From the NCBI RefSeq assembly GCF_910592395.1, contig NC_088314.1, positions 2,912,001 to 2,976,000 of the forward strand: 64,000 nt of DNA. The letters are read 5' to 3'. Of this stretch, positions 37,848 to 50,700 are shown in pieces. The position numbers and the translations under genes were made by a program. Source of the stretch: Lineus longissimus. Lineage: Eukaryota > Nemertea > Pilidiophora > Heteronemertea > Lineidae. Numbering within the stretch: the first letter of the stretch is position 1; each line of letters begins with the position of its first letter. The notes below the pieces were generated by a model that worked only from the letters and a program-made list of their open reading frames with translations, was not told the DNA's origin and did no database searches.

Positions 37848-37922
37848 CCAGAACCTGGTATGTACACAACAGGGGAGCTAGGGAGGAAGGACTTTCGTTT
37901 AAACTGACCAGAACCTGGTATA
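37848..37922. repeat. Short repeat insertion flanked by 14-bp direct repeats
   Basis: CCAGAACCTGGTAT occurs at both ends of a 46-bp segment (about 37863-37907) that is the second copy of the repeat at 37432-37476. The layout is that of a retroposed tail fragment with a target-site duplication. Confidence 0.65.
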
Positions 37923-38125
37923 ACTGTCCGAAATGTCTGGTCCAGAGTAGTCTCTTTATGTAATTAAGGGTGACTTTGATCTCCTGCTCTCCTCAGTCAG
38001 ATGGACAGCTACACAAAACTAGAATCCTGGAGAAAAGACAACCTGGATCATGTTACATCTGGTCTCATAAAAACTTAGACAAGGCTGATTTCAAAGGACC
38101 ATATATACTCGAGATGACCCATGGA

Positions 38126-38330
38126 TAAGATGGACAAGTGACTAAGTGCCCAAAGTCACACACCAGATGAACAATCAATGAACTAGACACTTAGTGACCT
38201 GCCCAAGATCACAGGTTCTTAAACCCAATCAGAAATGTGTTAAGATTGAATGCCAAGAGGCTTTACCATCATCTCACTCGTGATACTGCAAGAAAAGACA
38301 AGTGACCTAGCTGCCGAAGATCACCGATGG
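38126..38330 (+). repeat. Possible CORE-SINE/CR1-type tail sequences
   Basis: Three nearby stretches resemble each other: GACAAGTGACTAAGTGCCCA, TTAGTGACCTGCCCAAGATC and GACAAGTGACCTAGCTGCCG. The AGTGAC-TGCCCAAG-TCACA pattern recalls the core of MIR/CORE-SINEs. Resemblance by eye only. Confidence 0.35.
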
Positions 38331-38556
38331 CCAAACAATTCCTTCTTTGGAGATTTGACAACCTTGGAAAACGCATCTACTTTGACATTTGTACTTTCCC
38401 GCAAATGCAGTGAATACTATTGTACATGTGGATTTTATCTGTGAATTATGAACAAATCTTAATTCATCGTACCAGAGAACTTTCTCAATCCCCGACAAAA
38501 GTCCCAGGGAGCGAAACGGCTGGGGGCGTAAAGGTGATGGAGCGAAACGACCGGAT
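38296..38556 (-). repeat. Arm 2 of the inverted repeat pair, adjoining DCP1
   Basis: Reverse-complement relative of 35629-35800, with about 60 extra bases in the middle. It ends about 25 bp before the first DCP1 ATG, so the DCP1 5' leader or core promoter is likely built partly from this repeat. Open frames crossing it on the minus strand are shadows. Confidence 0.8.
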
Positions 38557-38579
38557 ACCGACTGACATATCAGAGCAGT

Positions 38580-38708
38580 ATGGCTGCCATGGCGGAAGGT
38601 CGAATAAATCTTGCCGCACTTCAACAGCGCGATCCTTATATAACTGACATAGTAGAAACTGCCAGTCAAGTGGCATTGTACTCTTTTAGCCCTAAAGCTA
38701 ATGAGTGG
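38580..38708 (+). CDS. DCP1: DCP1 exon 1
   Basis: Encodes M-A-A-M-A-E-G-R-I-N-L-A-A-L-Q-Q-R-D-P-Y and on through V-A-L-Y-S-F-S-P-K-A-N-E-W, ending in phase 0 at GTAAGT. L-A-A-L-x-x-x-D-P-Y-I is the standard N-terminal helix of metazoan DCP1. An in-frame TGA lies 45 bp upstream of the first ATG. Transcription start unknown. Confidence 0.95.
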
Positions 38709-41700
38709 GTAAGTATTTAGCGAAAACGTCGCCGGGAAACGCCCAAAAACACTGTTCGAAGTTGTGTTGTTTTCATTAAAAAAAATTCGTCGCTCATTGT
38801 TGTGTAGATTTTCCTGTACATTTGTACGTGAAGTGTATAGACGAATTCGACGAATCGGTGCAAAAAAAACAAAAACGTACACTCAGAACACGTCAGAAGG
38901 CCTAAACCGACTTCGGACAATGCCTAGAAAGAAGACGATCCTTTGTTCAAGGTGAAACGCATGACTGGTCAGTGCGAAAACAAACTTCTTCGAATTCGGC
39001 CATTGCCTGAACAAAATACAGTTGTACAACATTCATAAAAAGTTGAGATGGAGGTCTCCTGAACAACTTCCATTGTAGGCCTGTTATAAATTGATTATCA
39101 GTTCATGACTTTATTGAAACTGCTCAGAAAGCCAAGAATCATAGCCAACAAAGGCTACTCTTTTACTCTTGAAACCAGTGAATGAAAAGATGCTGGATCA
39201 TTTGCTCTTATAGATGCCAGCACAGGCTGGTCTTTGGTTTTCTTCACAAAGAAGTTTACAGATATAAAATCTAGTTTCTAAAAGCTCTGTCCTGGATCGA
39301 CAATGCTAAAGGCCAACATTGAATGTTCCTGTTTGCGTAATATTTGCCGAACCCAAAATATTGGTAGCCTTTTTAATTGCAGTGAAGGAATTCTTGCTTC
39401 AGTTATTTTACAGATGGCAGCACTGTATTATAACTATTTGTTACTTCACAGAAATTTTATAAAGGAGTGTAACATATGATTTTGTTCCGGTTTTGCAACT
39501 TTTAGAGCATTAATAAATGCCTGTTGATAAAACTCTACAAATGAACAGTAGCAGAACACATGTGTTACTCCTTTGAGTCGAAAACAAGACAGAATATGAC
39601 TCACAAGCCATTGGATATACAAAAGATGGCAATTGTTCTTGCACAGTACAGTCTTAGCCATTTACTTCAGAAAAAAACTTATATGTTTAGGGGGTACTGT
39701 TCTTGAGCAGACAGGCCCTAAATTAATAACTAAGTGCTTCTATACTAGTTACACTGTAATGTGAGAAAACATGTTATTTGCCTCATCATAAGGCCGTCAT
39801 GTGTAGTAATAGTATTGCCAAAAAGTTTGTTTGGAAATACATCATGACTGGCGATATCATGAAGCATGACGAGATACGAGTTGTGTTTGACACGGGAAGA
39901 CAAAAAGGGCTCTGTACAAACACTCACCTTCTTTCAAAACAACGTAATCCCTGTTAAAACTCATAGATACCAAGCTCCTTTCCACAATTTACCAAAAAAA
40001 TTCAATAATCCATGCTATTACCTATTGAATTGATATCCAAAGCATTGATAATGCGTTTTTCCCGATGAACACAGTGCTACCCTTTCTTTGTGTAAAACTA
40101 TATGAAATGATATATCCAAAGGAGATGTGAGGAATCCATCTGGATGTCACTGATACCTAGGTAGGCCTTGGCACATTATAAAGCCGTGGTAATTCATTTC
40201 TTCAGACAGAGCCAGGACATGTTTTGTGCCGGCAGGTGGGATGAAGGCCTGCATGTACGGAGGGTTCAAGGCTTTGATACCTGCCGTAGACTTTCCCTCA
40301 TTACATTAGTGATGCACTCATGCAGCTATAACTCACACATCTATAATACACACATTGTAAGATGAATTCTGTTAAAACTCAAGTTGACTTGAATAAACTG
40401 TAAGGTTGAAGTGCATCGCCCTGTGCTAAAGGATGCATACTTAAAAGTACGAAGCTGAAGAGGGATGGTTGCATTGTGTGTAGTTGGTTGTCACTCGCTC
40501 GCATGCAATAGATGATAAAAAACAAATGACCTTCTCGGTATTCATCTTTGACATGTTCATGAAATGGTGGGGATGGAATGAAACAAGCCATTTACTAACC
40601 AAGGATTGTGCATTTGCCACAGGTAGATGGATTGCAGACTGTCACTAGTGACTGCAAAAAGGTGGCCCAAGTATCCCTTCCATAGGAAACTCTGGAGGCC
40701 ACCTCAAAATAAACTTTGCAGTGCCAGTCGTCATTGCACATTTCCATTCCACAGACTTGCCAATAGAACGTAAACCTGCCGAAATCAATAGAAGTACTAA
40801 CAGTTGAACTTGTATCCTGGCATATTTTTATCAGCCATGTTGGTAATCATCAATAGTGCTAGGTTTGATAACCAGGATTTACCGGTAATGGATACTGTTA
40901 CTTGAACCCAATCATGATCCAAATCTGCGTAATAATACTAATATACCTTGCAGCTTACAACTTGCATATCATGATCATTCCATCTGGCTACTCGGTAAAG
41001 GAATTCTGGGAAAGTTTTTAATCAAGCTTGTGTGATTTGAAAACAGTATTTCGATGAAATGATTGAGAGTTAATCTTAGAACTTGTGTGTTACCTGAATT
41101 TGAAAAGAAAGTACCTACAATTCGCCACGGCATTGAAAGGTCAGCAACAAAACTACTGGTATCAGAGTTCAGACACTGACAGTCATGACAGGGTAGAAAT
41201 AGAATGAGTTCATGATTTGAGCCACTAATTCGAAAAAAATGACAGCTAAAATGACAAGACTTGTTTTGATCAACCAGTTCCAGGGCATCAGTTGGAAAAA
41301 CCAGGACAAGGCAGCCTTGTCGTTTCTTGTTAATGTTACCAGCAATGCCAGCAATCACAGTCTGCAGAAATCAACCACTTTATAACCACCTCTACAAGAT
41401 TAAACATAGTTTCATCATCAAGCCTCAACTAAACATTCCTGTATGTTCTGCAAGTATTTACATATGTATCTGTCTGTATTTTCAGGAGAAAACTGATATA
41501 GAAGGCACACTTTTTGTCTACTCGAGGTAGGTGGTTTAGTCTTACTGCTACAAGCACCACTTAGTGCATTGCTTTCCAAGGTGAAACATGTATGTTTGTA
41601 CCTATCCAATGCCTTCTTGTTAATAGCGCATTGGTCAGGGTGCAAGTTTGTTTCATGTGTTATTCCGTGTTAAGAGATTTCCTGAAAGTCCTTTTAAATA

Positions 41701-44700
41701 GCAGTTGCGTAAACTCTTCAGGTTTGTAGTTGTCTTCAGTTCTGCTAGGTGTCAGTCATGCTCAATGATAAAAGTAGCACCTCAAGACTGAACCTTTTTA
41801 ACCGAACTGAACTGCTGAAGCTATTTGGATTGGATTGGTGTGCATAGTTAGCTACTACATGTACGTGTATCGAAGCGGTTGCTCTCTCTTTTCATTCATC
41901 GTGCATTACTAATTGGGTTTCAGGTAATCTGGGTGGTAGGCGTTATATCTGAGGAACAGTTTTCAGTGAACGGTACAATTTTAACATAAGGGGCTAAAAT
42001 GAAACGGTGTGACAATGACTCCTGTCCATTGTAGCCTGAAATATGGAAAAAAGACCAAACAATTTATCAATCTTATCCAATTTAACTCCCAGTCTGATGA
42101 CCCTTGGTAGAGAAGGCCAAAGGTTGCCACAACTGGCTCGAGGTGACCATTGTAATGGACAATGCAATTGCAATGGCCAGCCTCCTAATGGACCATGTCG
42201 CTTGTCACTGGTGATCAAAGCAGGGGATGGACAGCCAAATTGATTCTGACAAACCTGACAAAGGGAAATATGTCTATGAAAAAATCCTCTCTGAAAGTAA
42301 CCCTGATTAGGTGAATAGAAATTACCTCAATGTGGGCATTGGTTGTCTCACTGGACACCGCTTGGATGGAGCTGTCATCTTGCCCCAAACCTCGGCCCCC
42401 TTGGTTTTGGCCTACAGTTTAGCTCCACCTGGCAGTGTTTGGTGAGACAACCACTAGGCACTACTTCCAGTTTGGTATCAATTCCTTTGTAAAAAACATT
42501 CCCACGTTACAGAATACCGACACAGAGACGAATGCAAGGAATGTCTTTTTCTATTTGATGGGAGACCTCACAGAGCCTGAGAAATTGTGAGACTTCCTCC
42601 AATCATTCCAACACGTTTCCTTTATCTGCAACTAGCAGGAAATAATCAGCTTTGTGTCGACCAATCATGATGCACTGTTTTAGCGTTTTATTTCGCTGAC
42701 ATTATCTGGTGTGAGCTTGATGGATGGGGTCTATTTGTGAGTTTTCAATTGAGTGGAGTGAAGTTCGATGTTGGCAGATTGTCTGCAAACCATGATGACC
42801 CACGTTAAAAACTATCGAAGACCACAACTGACTCCAGACATTGAGTTTCTTGGCCATATTGTCCTATAAATGCCATTATATTTGGAAGCCTATATTGGAA
42901 ATATTTCATGATGTTATTGCATGTATTGTGTGCGTATTAGTCTGACTTCTCCATTTCCTTTGATGCAGATGTTATTGAAGCTCTCACTACATGTCGCCGC
43001 ATGTATGTTTTTAAAGCAAATATCAGCCTTGTCCTGGGGCTTAGCGGTAATATCCAGTCACACGAGCAGGGACTGCTTATGCTTTGTCGGTGTCAGAAAG
43101 CATTATGTATCATTTTGCATGGGATGATGGGCCTGGTATGATAAATAAGGAATGTGTAGTCCTCTTGGAAGCTTCCCTAGCGAAGCATGCACTGCGAAGA
43201 ACTGCAGGGAATCAGTGGAAGCGTTTTGTGTAAAAGGGGCAGTTCAGCTTGAACTGATGGACAATATGATATCCAACCCTGGCCAGAAGCGTTCGCACGT
43301 CCTTCGCCATTTGATTAGTTTCCTTCGTCAATAGAGAAGTCGATTTGGGTGATGTATGGTCCAATTTCAAACGAAACGGCGAATTGGGTGCAGCCATTAG
43401 TTACTGATCAGATAGTGGCTACATCTCATTTATTAATCAAGTAAATCATTTGATTTTATGTCCAGATAAATATGACCTCACTATGTAATGTTGGTCAGAA
43501 TGGCTTATTTGTTGTAGATAGAAGAGACAGTGTGGTTCTTCTTCACATCTTTAGTCGTCTTTTTCCAATGGGATGTTTGGCTATAACCATTTCCTTGAAT
43601 TTCCAGTCGCAGAAAAACATTGATAATGTGTCACATTGCAAATTTTGTCTTTCTTGTCTCAAAAGCTTTGGTCTCACTCTCCTGTATTCAGACTGATACA
43701 TGAGGCAAATCCAGTATTGGATCTTGGCTTAGCTATGATCGATATTGTTACACTTTTGGAATTGGCTGGATCAGGTGTGAAGATGGAGGTTTGGTCCCTG
43801 TAGTTTTATCACACTGGAAGTGCCATGTGGGCAAGAAGTTACATTTGCTTGCCAATAAGCAGTGCACCAACTACAGGAATTCATCAGAAGTCTGCTACCT
43901 CACTGAAAACACTTTGGTATGCAGTTCTCAAGGTTTGTCTATTAAAAGTGTCTGCAACAAACCAGCCCGGGGAAATGCATACATGCATGCATTTGCTCAA
44001 CCGTCCTGGTGCACTTGTGATATGCATCATGGAGTGAGGTGAGCTATTGTTGCCGTCCTAATTGAACAACAAGCCTATTTATCCTATACATGAATAATTG
44101 ACTTGATGATGTTGATTCTCTTGATGAGTTGTTTTTAAACAAGGTTTTTCTGCATTATTGTCCTACAGGTTTGATGACCCCCCCTACATGATGAAGGCCT
44201 TTATGCTTCACGGGTTGTTTCAGTTAAGAACATCACCTTTTGATGTTCTGTGAAAGGGTATTGATGAATCCGTCTTTACCTTTGAAACCAAGTCAGAATT
44301 CTTAGCCAGTCATTCCTCAATGTTATTCCTCGATCTGGGATATTCTCCCCAAGTTTAAAGCAAACAAGTCCTAATTGAAGTTACCTTAGCCCAGTTGTTT
44401 CCTGATAGAAACAAGTAAGTAGACGCTAACTTGACATACATGTAGTTGTGTTACCTTTCCTACATGTCTGTTTCTTCATTCTCACATAGCAGGCCTTTGG
44501 ATCCCTCCTAAAATACTCTCGATCAAAGTATGTAACCTCCAAAAGCCTGCCATTGGCATGGGAGGTTGCTGTTCGCTTGACAGCTTTGCTGATAAAACAA
44601 AAAGCCAATCAGTCTGGCTTCCGTGAGGTGCAGTTAGAAATAGACAAAGTTTCATTCCATGAGCGCTATACGCCTTTTTCTTTTTAAAATACTCGATGAT

Positions 44701-47700
44701 TTGAGACAGAATTCCTGTCTTCACTTCAGTTTCAGTCTACTCATAGATCGATTGCCTAGCAATGGTTCATTGTCAAGATAAAGTATACGCAATCATATCA
44801 TGTGAAAAATTTGTCTATCAGATTCTGCAGCATGCCATCATACAATGATATCATCATTTGATATCTCAAAGGAGTATGCATACACAACTGAGCAAAGAGT
44901 GATTGTGAATGGAAATTGACTTAAGTTAGTTTGTTCAGTCGGTTACCTGACCCATTGTTTACTCAAATCCAATCAAATAACCAGTGTATTATGGCAGGAT
45001 GGATCAATACAGTATAGGATAGAGAAATGTAATGCCATTCTTCATGAGATGAACATGTTTCACCACATGTTGCAGGTGTAGTGTGCCTCAATAGATGATA
45101 TGCTGAGATCGTCTCTAAGCTTTGTCAATGCATTTGTACTGCAGTCATACTCACATTGGCTCTCCCATTTTCTAATCAACTTGCATGGATATTATACCAC
45201 TTGACTGCAATTTCGATAATTGTCTTCCCAAAACAAATACCACTAAAATAATCATGACCCCAATCACGAAATCAACTACTAGTGCTACACCTCGTTTTTA
45301 TGGGTGCAAATGTACTATTATGTAGAGTAGAACCTCTCTAAAAAGGACGCTTGGGACTGAGAAATGCTATCCTTGATAAAGAGGTGTCCTGATTTTAGAG
45401 GTCTAATTGTAGTAGAAACGACCTACTTGGTACCAAAATCACTCATCCCGCAAACACTTACACTACAGTGGTGTCTGCAAAGGGAGGTTCCACAGTATTT
45501 ATTTGGTGGCAGGGATTGTTGCTTTTATACTGAACTATAAAACAGCATTCCTTGTATCATAGAAACAAGCAGTTGGTCACGCCAATAGAATGGCGATTTT
45601 CAACAACAATGTTTCAGATAATGACTCTGGGTGATAATTAACGAGATTGCTCACTGTGTGCATGCAAGTTATTCATCTGATATAGCCAATTCGTCATTAA
45701 TACTAGAAACGCTGTGATAATGAGGTGTTTCTTTCATGGTCTCCATGGCTCAAGGCTGCCAATTAACCCTCTTGTTACCATCCCCCAACCGTTCCAAACT
45801 GGCTTTAGCTCAGCCTTTTGGAGTCAGAAGTCACTCGGCCAACAGCCAACAGACTATCCTTCTCCCCAGTTAAAAACAGCAATTTACTTCCAAATTTCAG
45901 AAACTGATGGAAAACCGATATTGAGGAAATGAAGGGATGATTGGCACTTTTGAAAAGTGGCTATAATAATTAGGCAGGTTGCGCTAATGTGTTTCAATGG
46001 TTTTTGAAAAACCTCATTTCTTGGGGCAGAGAGAAAATCTTCTAATGTGTATCTTTCAACAGCTGACTATACCAACATTTCTGCAATTTGCTGTCAGAAA
46101 TTGGGAAATGAAACTTTCAGTTTCAAGCAATCGATCTAAAACTTTTGAAGCCATTTCTTTCAGAAATTTGATCATGGAATTATTCCTAGCCTCCTTCTTT
46201 TCACTGTTATGGATTTTAGAATTTCCAATAAATTCAAAGAAGGCATCGTCGAATTTCAGCTAAGAAATAAAATTTGGTTTTGTATTCTTCTCGTGAATGG
46301 TAAAAAAGCGAGTAAATAACTGTAACTTGGTGGAGGTAACTAGGCAACTCTCCAGTTAATGCTCTTACATTTCCACTGATTGAAAACGTGTTAGTAATGC
46401 TGGCCTTGGGGCTTGCGGGGTCCTTTTTCCCAACAGCCTGATTCTCTTCATAGAGCTGCGTTTACCATTAGCAGTTTTCCTTACCTAGTGAAATGCTTTT
46501 GGAAGACATGGAAGGTTTAGTTCGGAAAAAGAAGAAGTTTGTTTGTCAAGAACTGTTGAGAACTGGGCAGTGTTTTGGATCTCCTGAACATTGCGGCCAT
46601 GATATGCTCATGATTTGGTCTTTTTTCGAATGCTGGACTCATTTACCACATCTTCAGCCAACCTGACAAAATGTAGATGATAAAGGCAATGAATAAAAAT
46701 ATTTGCAAATCCTTGTCAGTTTTCAGCGAGATCATCATAAATCGCTACCCATGATGATTGACTCTGATTTATCCCTTCATCAATGTGCTGCTAGATTTTC
46801 TGCTTTGACCTTTACCATTTTGCGTCTTGTATATTGTTCACGGCGCAAACCAAGCGGCCAGGTTCGTGTTGAATGTCGTCTTCACTTGCAGAATGGAAAT
46901 GTCATCACACCTCTGGCATCGAGCGACTCCATGAATACTTTGAGAGAGCGTTCGATGATCTTTTTCACATCTCATATCAGCTGTGTCCCTTTTAATCATC
47001 GTCAGGTTGAGATACTGTCCCTTGTGTATGGCAAATCGTGCCTTGTTGCTCAATATGCTGAATGGCCGTCAATATGCTGAATGGCAGTCTTTGATGTAGT
47101 CTGATTCCACTGCTACAAAATGCCGTCTTCGGTTTGTCAAGTTCGTAGAAGCAGATACTGTAGTTCCTTGTGGTTGAATCGAAAGTCCCCATGAGCCTTC
47201 TTCTTGTAAAATATCACCTTTCCATCATTCTTCATACTATTGTTATAAGTAGCATGTTCAAGCTTCAAACTGTATCAGGGATTTTCATTTAGTTATTTTC
47301 TTACGACTTGTATTGTGTTGTACCCATTATACGCAGGTGCTAAGATCCAACGGAATGAGGTGTTAGCCTTGTTATGGCTTCTTGGGAAATATGAGCTGTC
47401 ATTATTATTTTGATATTTTGTAAGGTTCGAGAAAATTGTTTGTGTTGCGGATTTTTTCTTATTTTGAGCAAAACACTGGTTATTTTAAGTCTGTACATTG
47501 TTGGTCTCTCTTTGCAAAGGCTGGGGATTTGCTTTTGTGTATTTTTTCCTGATTTCGAAGATGAAGGGACAGCAATCTTTCTTTCATGTTTTGTCATTTA
47601 TACTGTTTGCTGCGTGATCTCAATAGGCTACTTGGCCAGGGGAGAATATGTGACCTACTCATTCTCATGTCTTAGTTAAGTTTGAATAAGCCATAAGGCT

Positions 47701-50700
47701 GCTGATGTCAAACTTGCAAGGAACCACCATTGGTTGGTGTTGCTGAGCAAAAAGTAGGAACTCGAACTCCCAAATTTCAACTAGATCATGAAAACTCATC
47801 TGTCATGAGATTAAAGTTTGGTTCCTGGAGAATATACAATTGTATCCCCCCTCTACCACCTCCCCCATCACCACTAACACACTGATCAGTGGGGCGATGG
47901 TTTGTATCTTCTTGGTTGACAAAGCAGCAACATCGGAAGGTGTTTTCATTTTGTTTCTGGACAAATCCTGAAAGATAGGCATTCATTGATGTGAAATTAT
48001 GAAAAAGAAGAAGAAATGGGTCAATATTTTACCGATCATCCAAGCCGTATGTTGAACTGAACTTTTAAAAAACTGTAGTTCCATGTATATATTCACGCTG
48101 ACTAAGCAGGTGGTGTTTTTAAATCTACAGTATGAGTTGAACCACATGTTAACCAGCTTGTTGGCAGCTAATGAGCTAGCACTCCAGTGTGTAGACATGA
48201 CATAGCAGAGCCTTTAGGCCAGAACCGCTAACCCCCAATGATATTCAGATTTTGCCTTGAACTTTAGATCTGTAAACATGAAATATTCAATGTGAAAATA
48301 ATCTGCTCTGGGTGGTCTGCTATGGAATATTTAAAATACATGTATACTGTCACATTTCTTTGAGGCCTTTGGCAAGGTGCTTACATAAAAGCATATTCAT
48401 GATGCTCCTCTCTCGTTAGGTGCTCAGGGAAATGGTCTTGGGGACCAGAATAGGTAAAAAATTAGCCTTACATTTGTTGGGACGGGCGGAGGAGAGTGAC
48501 AGGATTGCATGAGCCCCTCATTTTCACACTCTGCATTGAAAAACACTATAAATCCTATTGTAATCACATAGATGCAAATAATGAAACTCTTTGTTGGCAT
48601 GTATTATACATTTGTCGAATATGATATGGAGATATGTTTGCCATGTTCCCCAGCCTAAGTGACCCCCTGTATCAAAATTATCTGTCACAACACGTTATCT
48701 ATGCTGGCATCAGGTATTGATCTCGAAGAGAATATGGTGCATCGATCAGCCACAAACCAAGCTTTTCGCCCATATTGACTATCTCTTTGCCAATCAGTAA
48801 AGCCTAATACTCATTGAGAAGGATGCAAAGAGTCTCAACGTACTGGTCACAGCTGCTATGCAGTCCAATCTGACAGCTTCAGTTCAGACAATATAACAAT
48901 GCAGTACATTCATTCATTTCCAGGAACGAATAATTTCTACTATGAAATAAAAATACATGTTTTACCCTATTATTTTTCAATTTTTCCTTGGAAAGAATGA
49001 TTTTTTTTATGGAATGGGTGGACATATTTTATGGAATAGTTGGACATAAAAAAAATATCAATCTTTTTAGCCAATTTAATCATGACGATGTTGAACTGAA
49101 TTTCCTACTTTGTTGGCTCTAATGATATTCTAATTTGAAGTTTTAGGAAAAAGTTAATCCAGGATTTCATCTTGTCATCGGAGAACCATTGATTGTTAGC
49201 TGAGAAGATAAGCCATCTGTCTCAATCTCTTCATCCCTTACAATGATCCGATTACAGCTAATTATGAAAGTATTGAACAGCCTGATCGTAAGACACTGGC
49301 GTGATAAGTCAGTGACATTAACTTTTAAGTGCTTTGGTTGTCTGTATCTCAAAATATCGTCTTCGAGAATTCATCAAAAGGCATGACAATGGGCTGCTAT
49401 AAGAGGTTGTGTTTGCATCAAAAGGCAAATGTTCGACACCGCAAGCATTGTCGTTGGGCCTAATTTAACTAAAGCAGCAAGGCCTTGAGTTTGATACCCC
49501 TATGATATCGTTGTTTGGTTTCATATCCAATACACCAATAACATTCCAAACCAATGATTTCCCCTGTAATAGTCGACCCACTTGACTCTGCTGTTGTTTT
49601 TCCAAGCTTTCATTCTACTGTTTTAACTGTAGCACATGGGCCTGTGTAGCCTATGCTTGAGTGGATACAAGCCTACTTGATGTTAATAATACTGTATATG
49701 CCCCAGGTGTTGCCTTACTAAACACAATACAGCATCTACTTGTTCTGCCATAGCTATCCTTTAGTATTGCCCTATTGACGTCATCGATCCGTGCTCAACT
49801 TAGATTTCTGACTATAATACCAGCTGGCGTCCAATGTCGCAGACAAAAATAAACATGCGACAGAAATACCTACAATTCATATAAGATTAGAAAAAAATGT
49901 TGACATTTTATTGGTTAATCGATGTGACATATTATCGCCTTAAGCAAGACTGTAGCAGAAAAATGAGAGAGATTCATGTTACGATACTTCTCGGAATAGC
50001 ATGATAAGTACAGAATTATCGAGATATTGAAACCTACTTCATGACATAGTTATCGGAAACTTCATCGGCGGATCATGGGAGAAGAATTAGAGATGTTTTC
50101 TTGGGGGCATGATACTAAAAAGCAGGCCTCGATATTCGCTTTTAAAAGGGCACAGTAATTTTTGCCGAAAAAAGGGCACTTTTGTCAGTTAGGTGAAAAA
50201 AGGCACACTTTAAATGGGAATCAATATCATGAAGACAACGTTGCCTTTGTGATGGAAGAAAGGGCAGTGCGCAACAGGAGAGGGCATCAGAGGCAATTGC
50301 CTTCGATGCCTCCGATAAATTCAATCCCTGGACGAATCGTGGTTCCAAGAATGTTGGCTCGTGCCACCTTTCACATTGGTTGCTGCCACCTATAACATTG
50401 GTTGGTGCCACCTATAACATTGGTTGCTGCCACCTATAACATTGGTTGCTGCCACCTATAACATTGGTTGCTGCCACCTATAACATTGGTTGCTGCCACC
50501 TATAACATTGGTTGCTGCCATCAATGGCTGATGTTGAAAATCGAGAACTCACTGCTTGATTGGCAGTCTATTTTGACCCATTCAAGCATTGAATCTTACC
50601 AAAGATTTCCAGAGAGGATCCAGATATCTTTTGGCAGACTATAAAGTTCAGTCTGAGTTAGTGAAAGTGTTTTGCCATCTCAGCAGATGACACAGCCAGG

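Larger units (their letters stand above)
35173..38579. other. Intergenic region between divergent Cav1 and DCP1 genes
   Basis: 3.4 kb between the two start codons; it must contain both promoters and 5' UTRs. It is filled largely with repeats: inverted arms at 35629-35800 and 38296-38556, direct copies at 36051-36452 and 36873-37327, a tRNA-like SINE head at 36409-36476, and a short dispersed repeat at 37432-37476 and 37863-37907. I see no clear TATA box, and no coding exon that can be supported. Confidence 0.7.

Noticed and set aside
38307-38882. 191-codon open frame on the minus strand across DCP1 exon 1
   Set aside because: It is antisense to DCP1 exon 1 and the inverted repeat arm. The related arm at 35629-35800 does not keep the same frame.
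50361-50520. CRISPR-like array
   Set aside because: Units abut directly with no unique spacers, and the window is animal DNA. It is a minisatellite.
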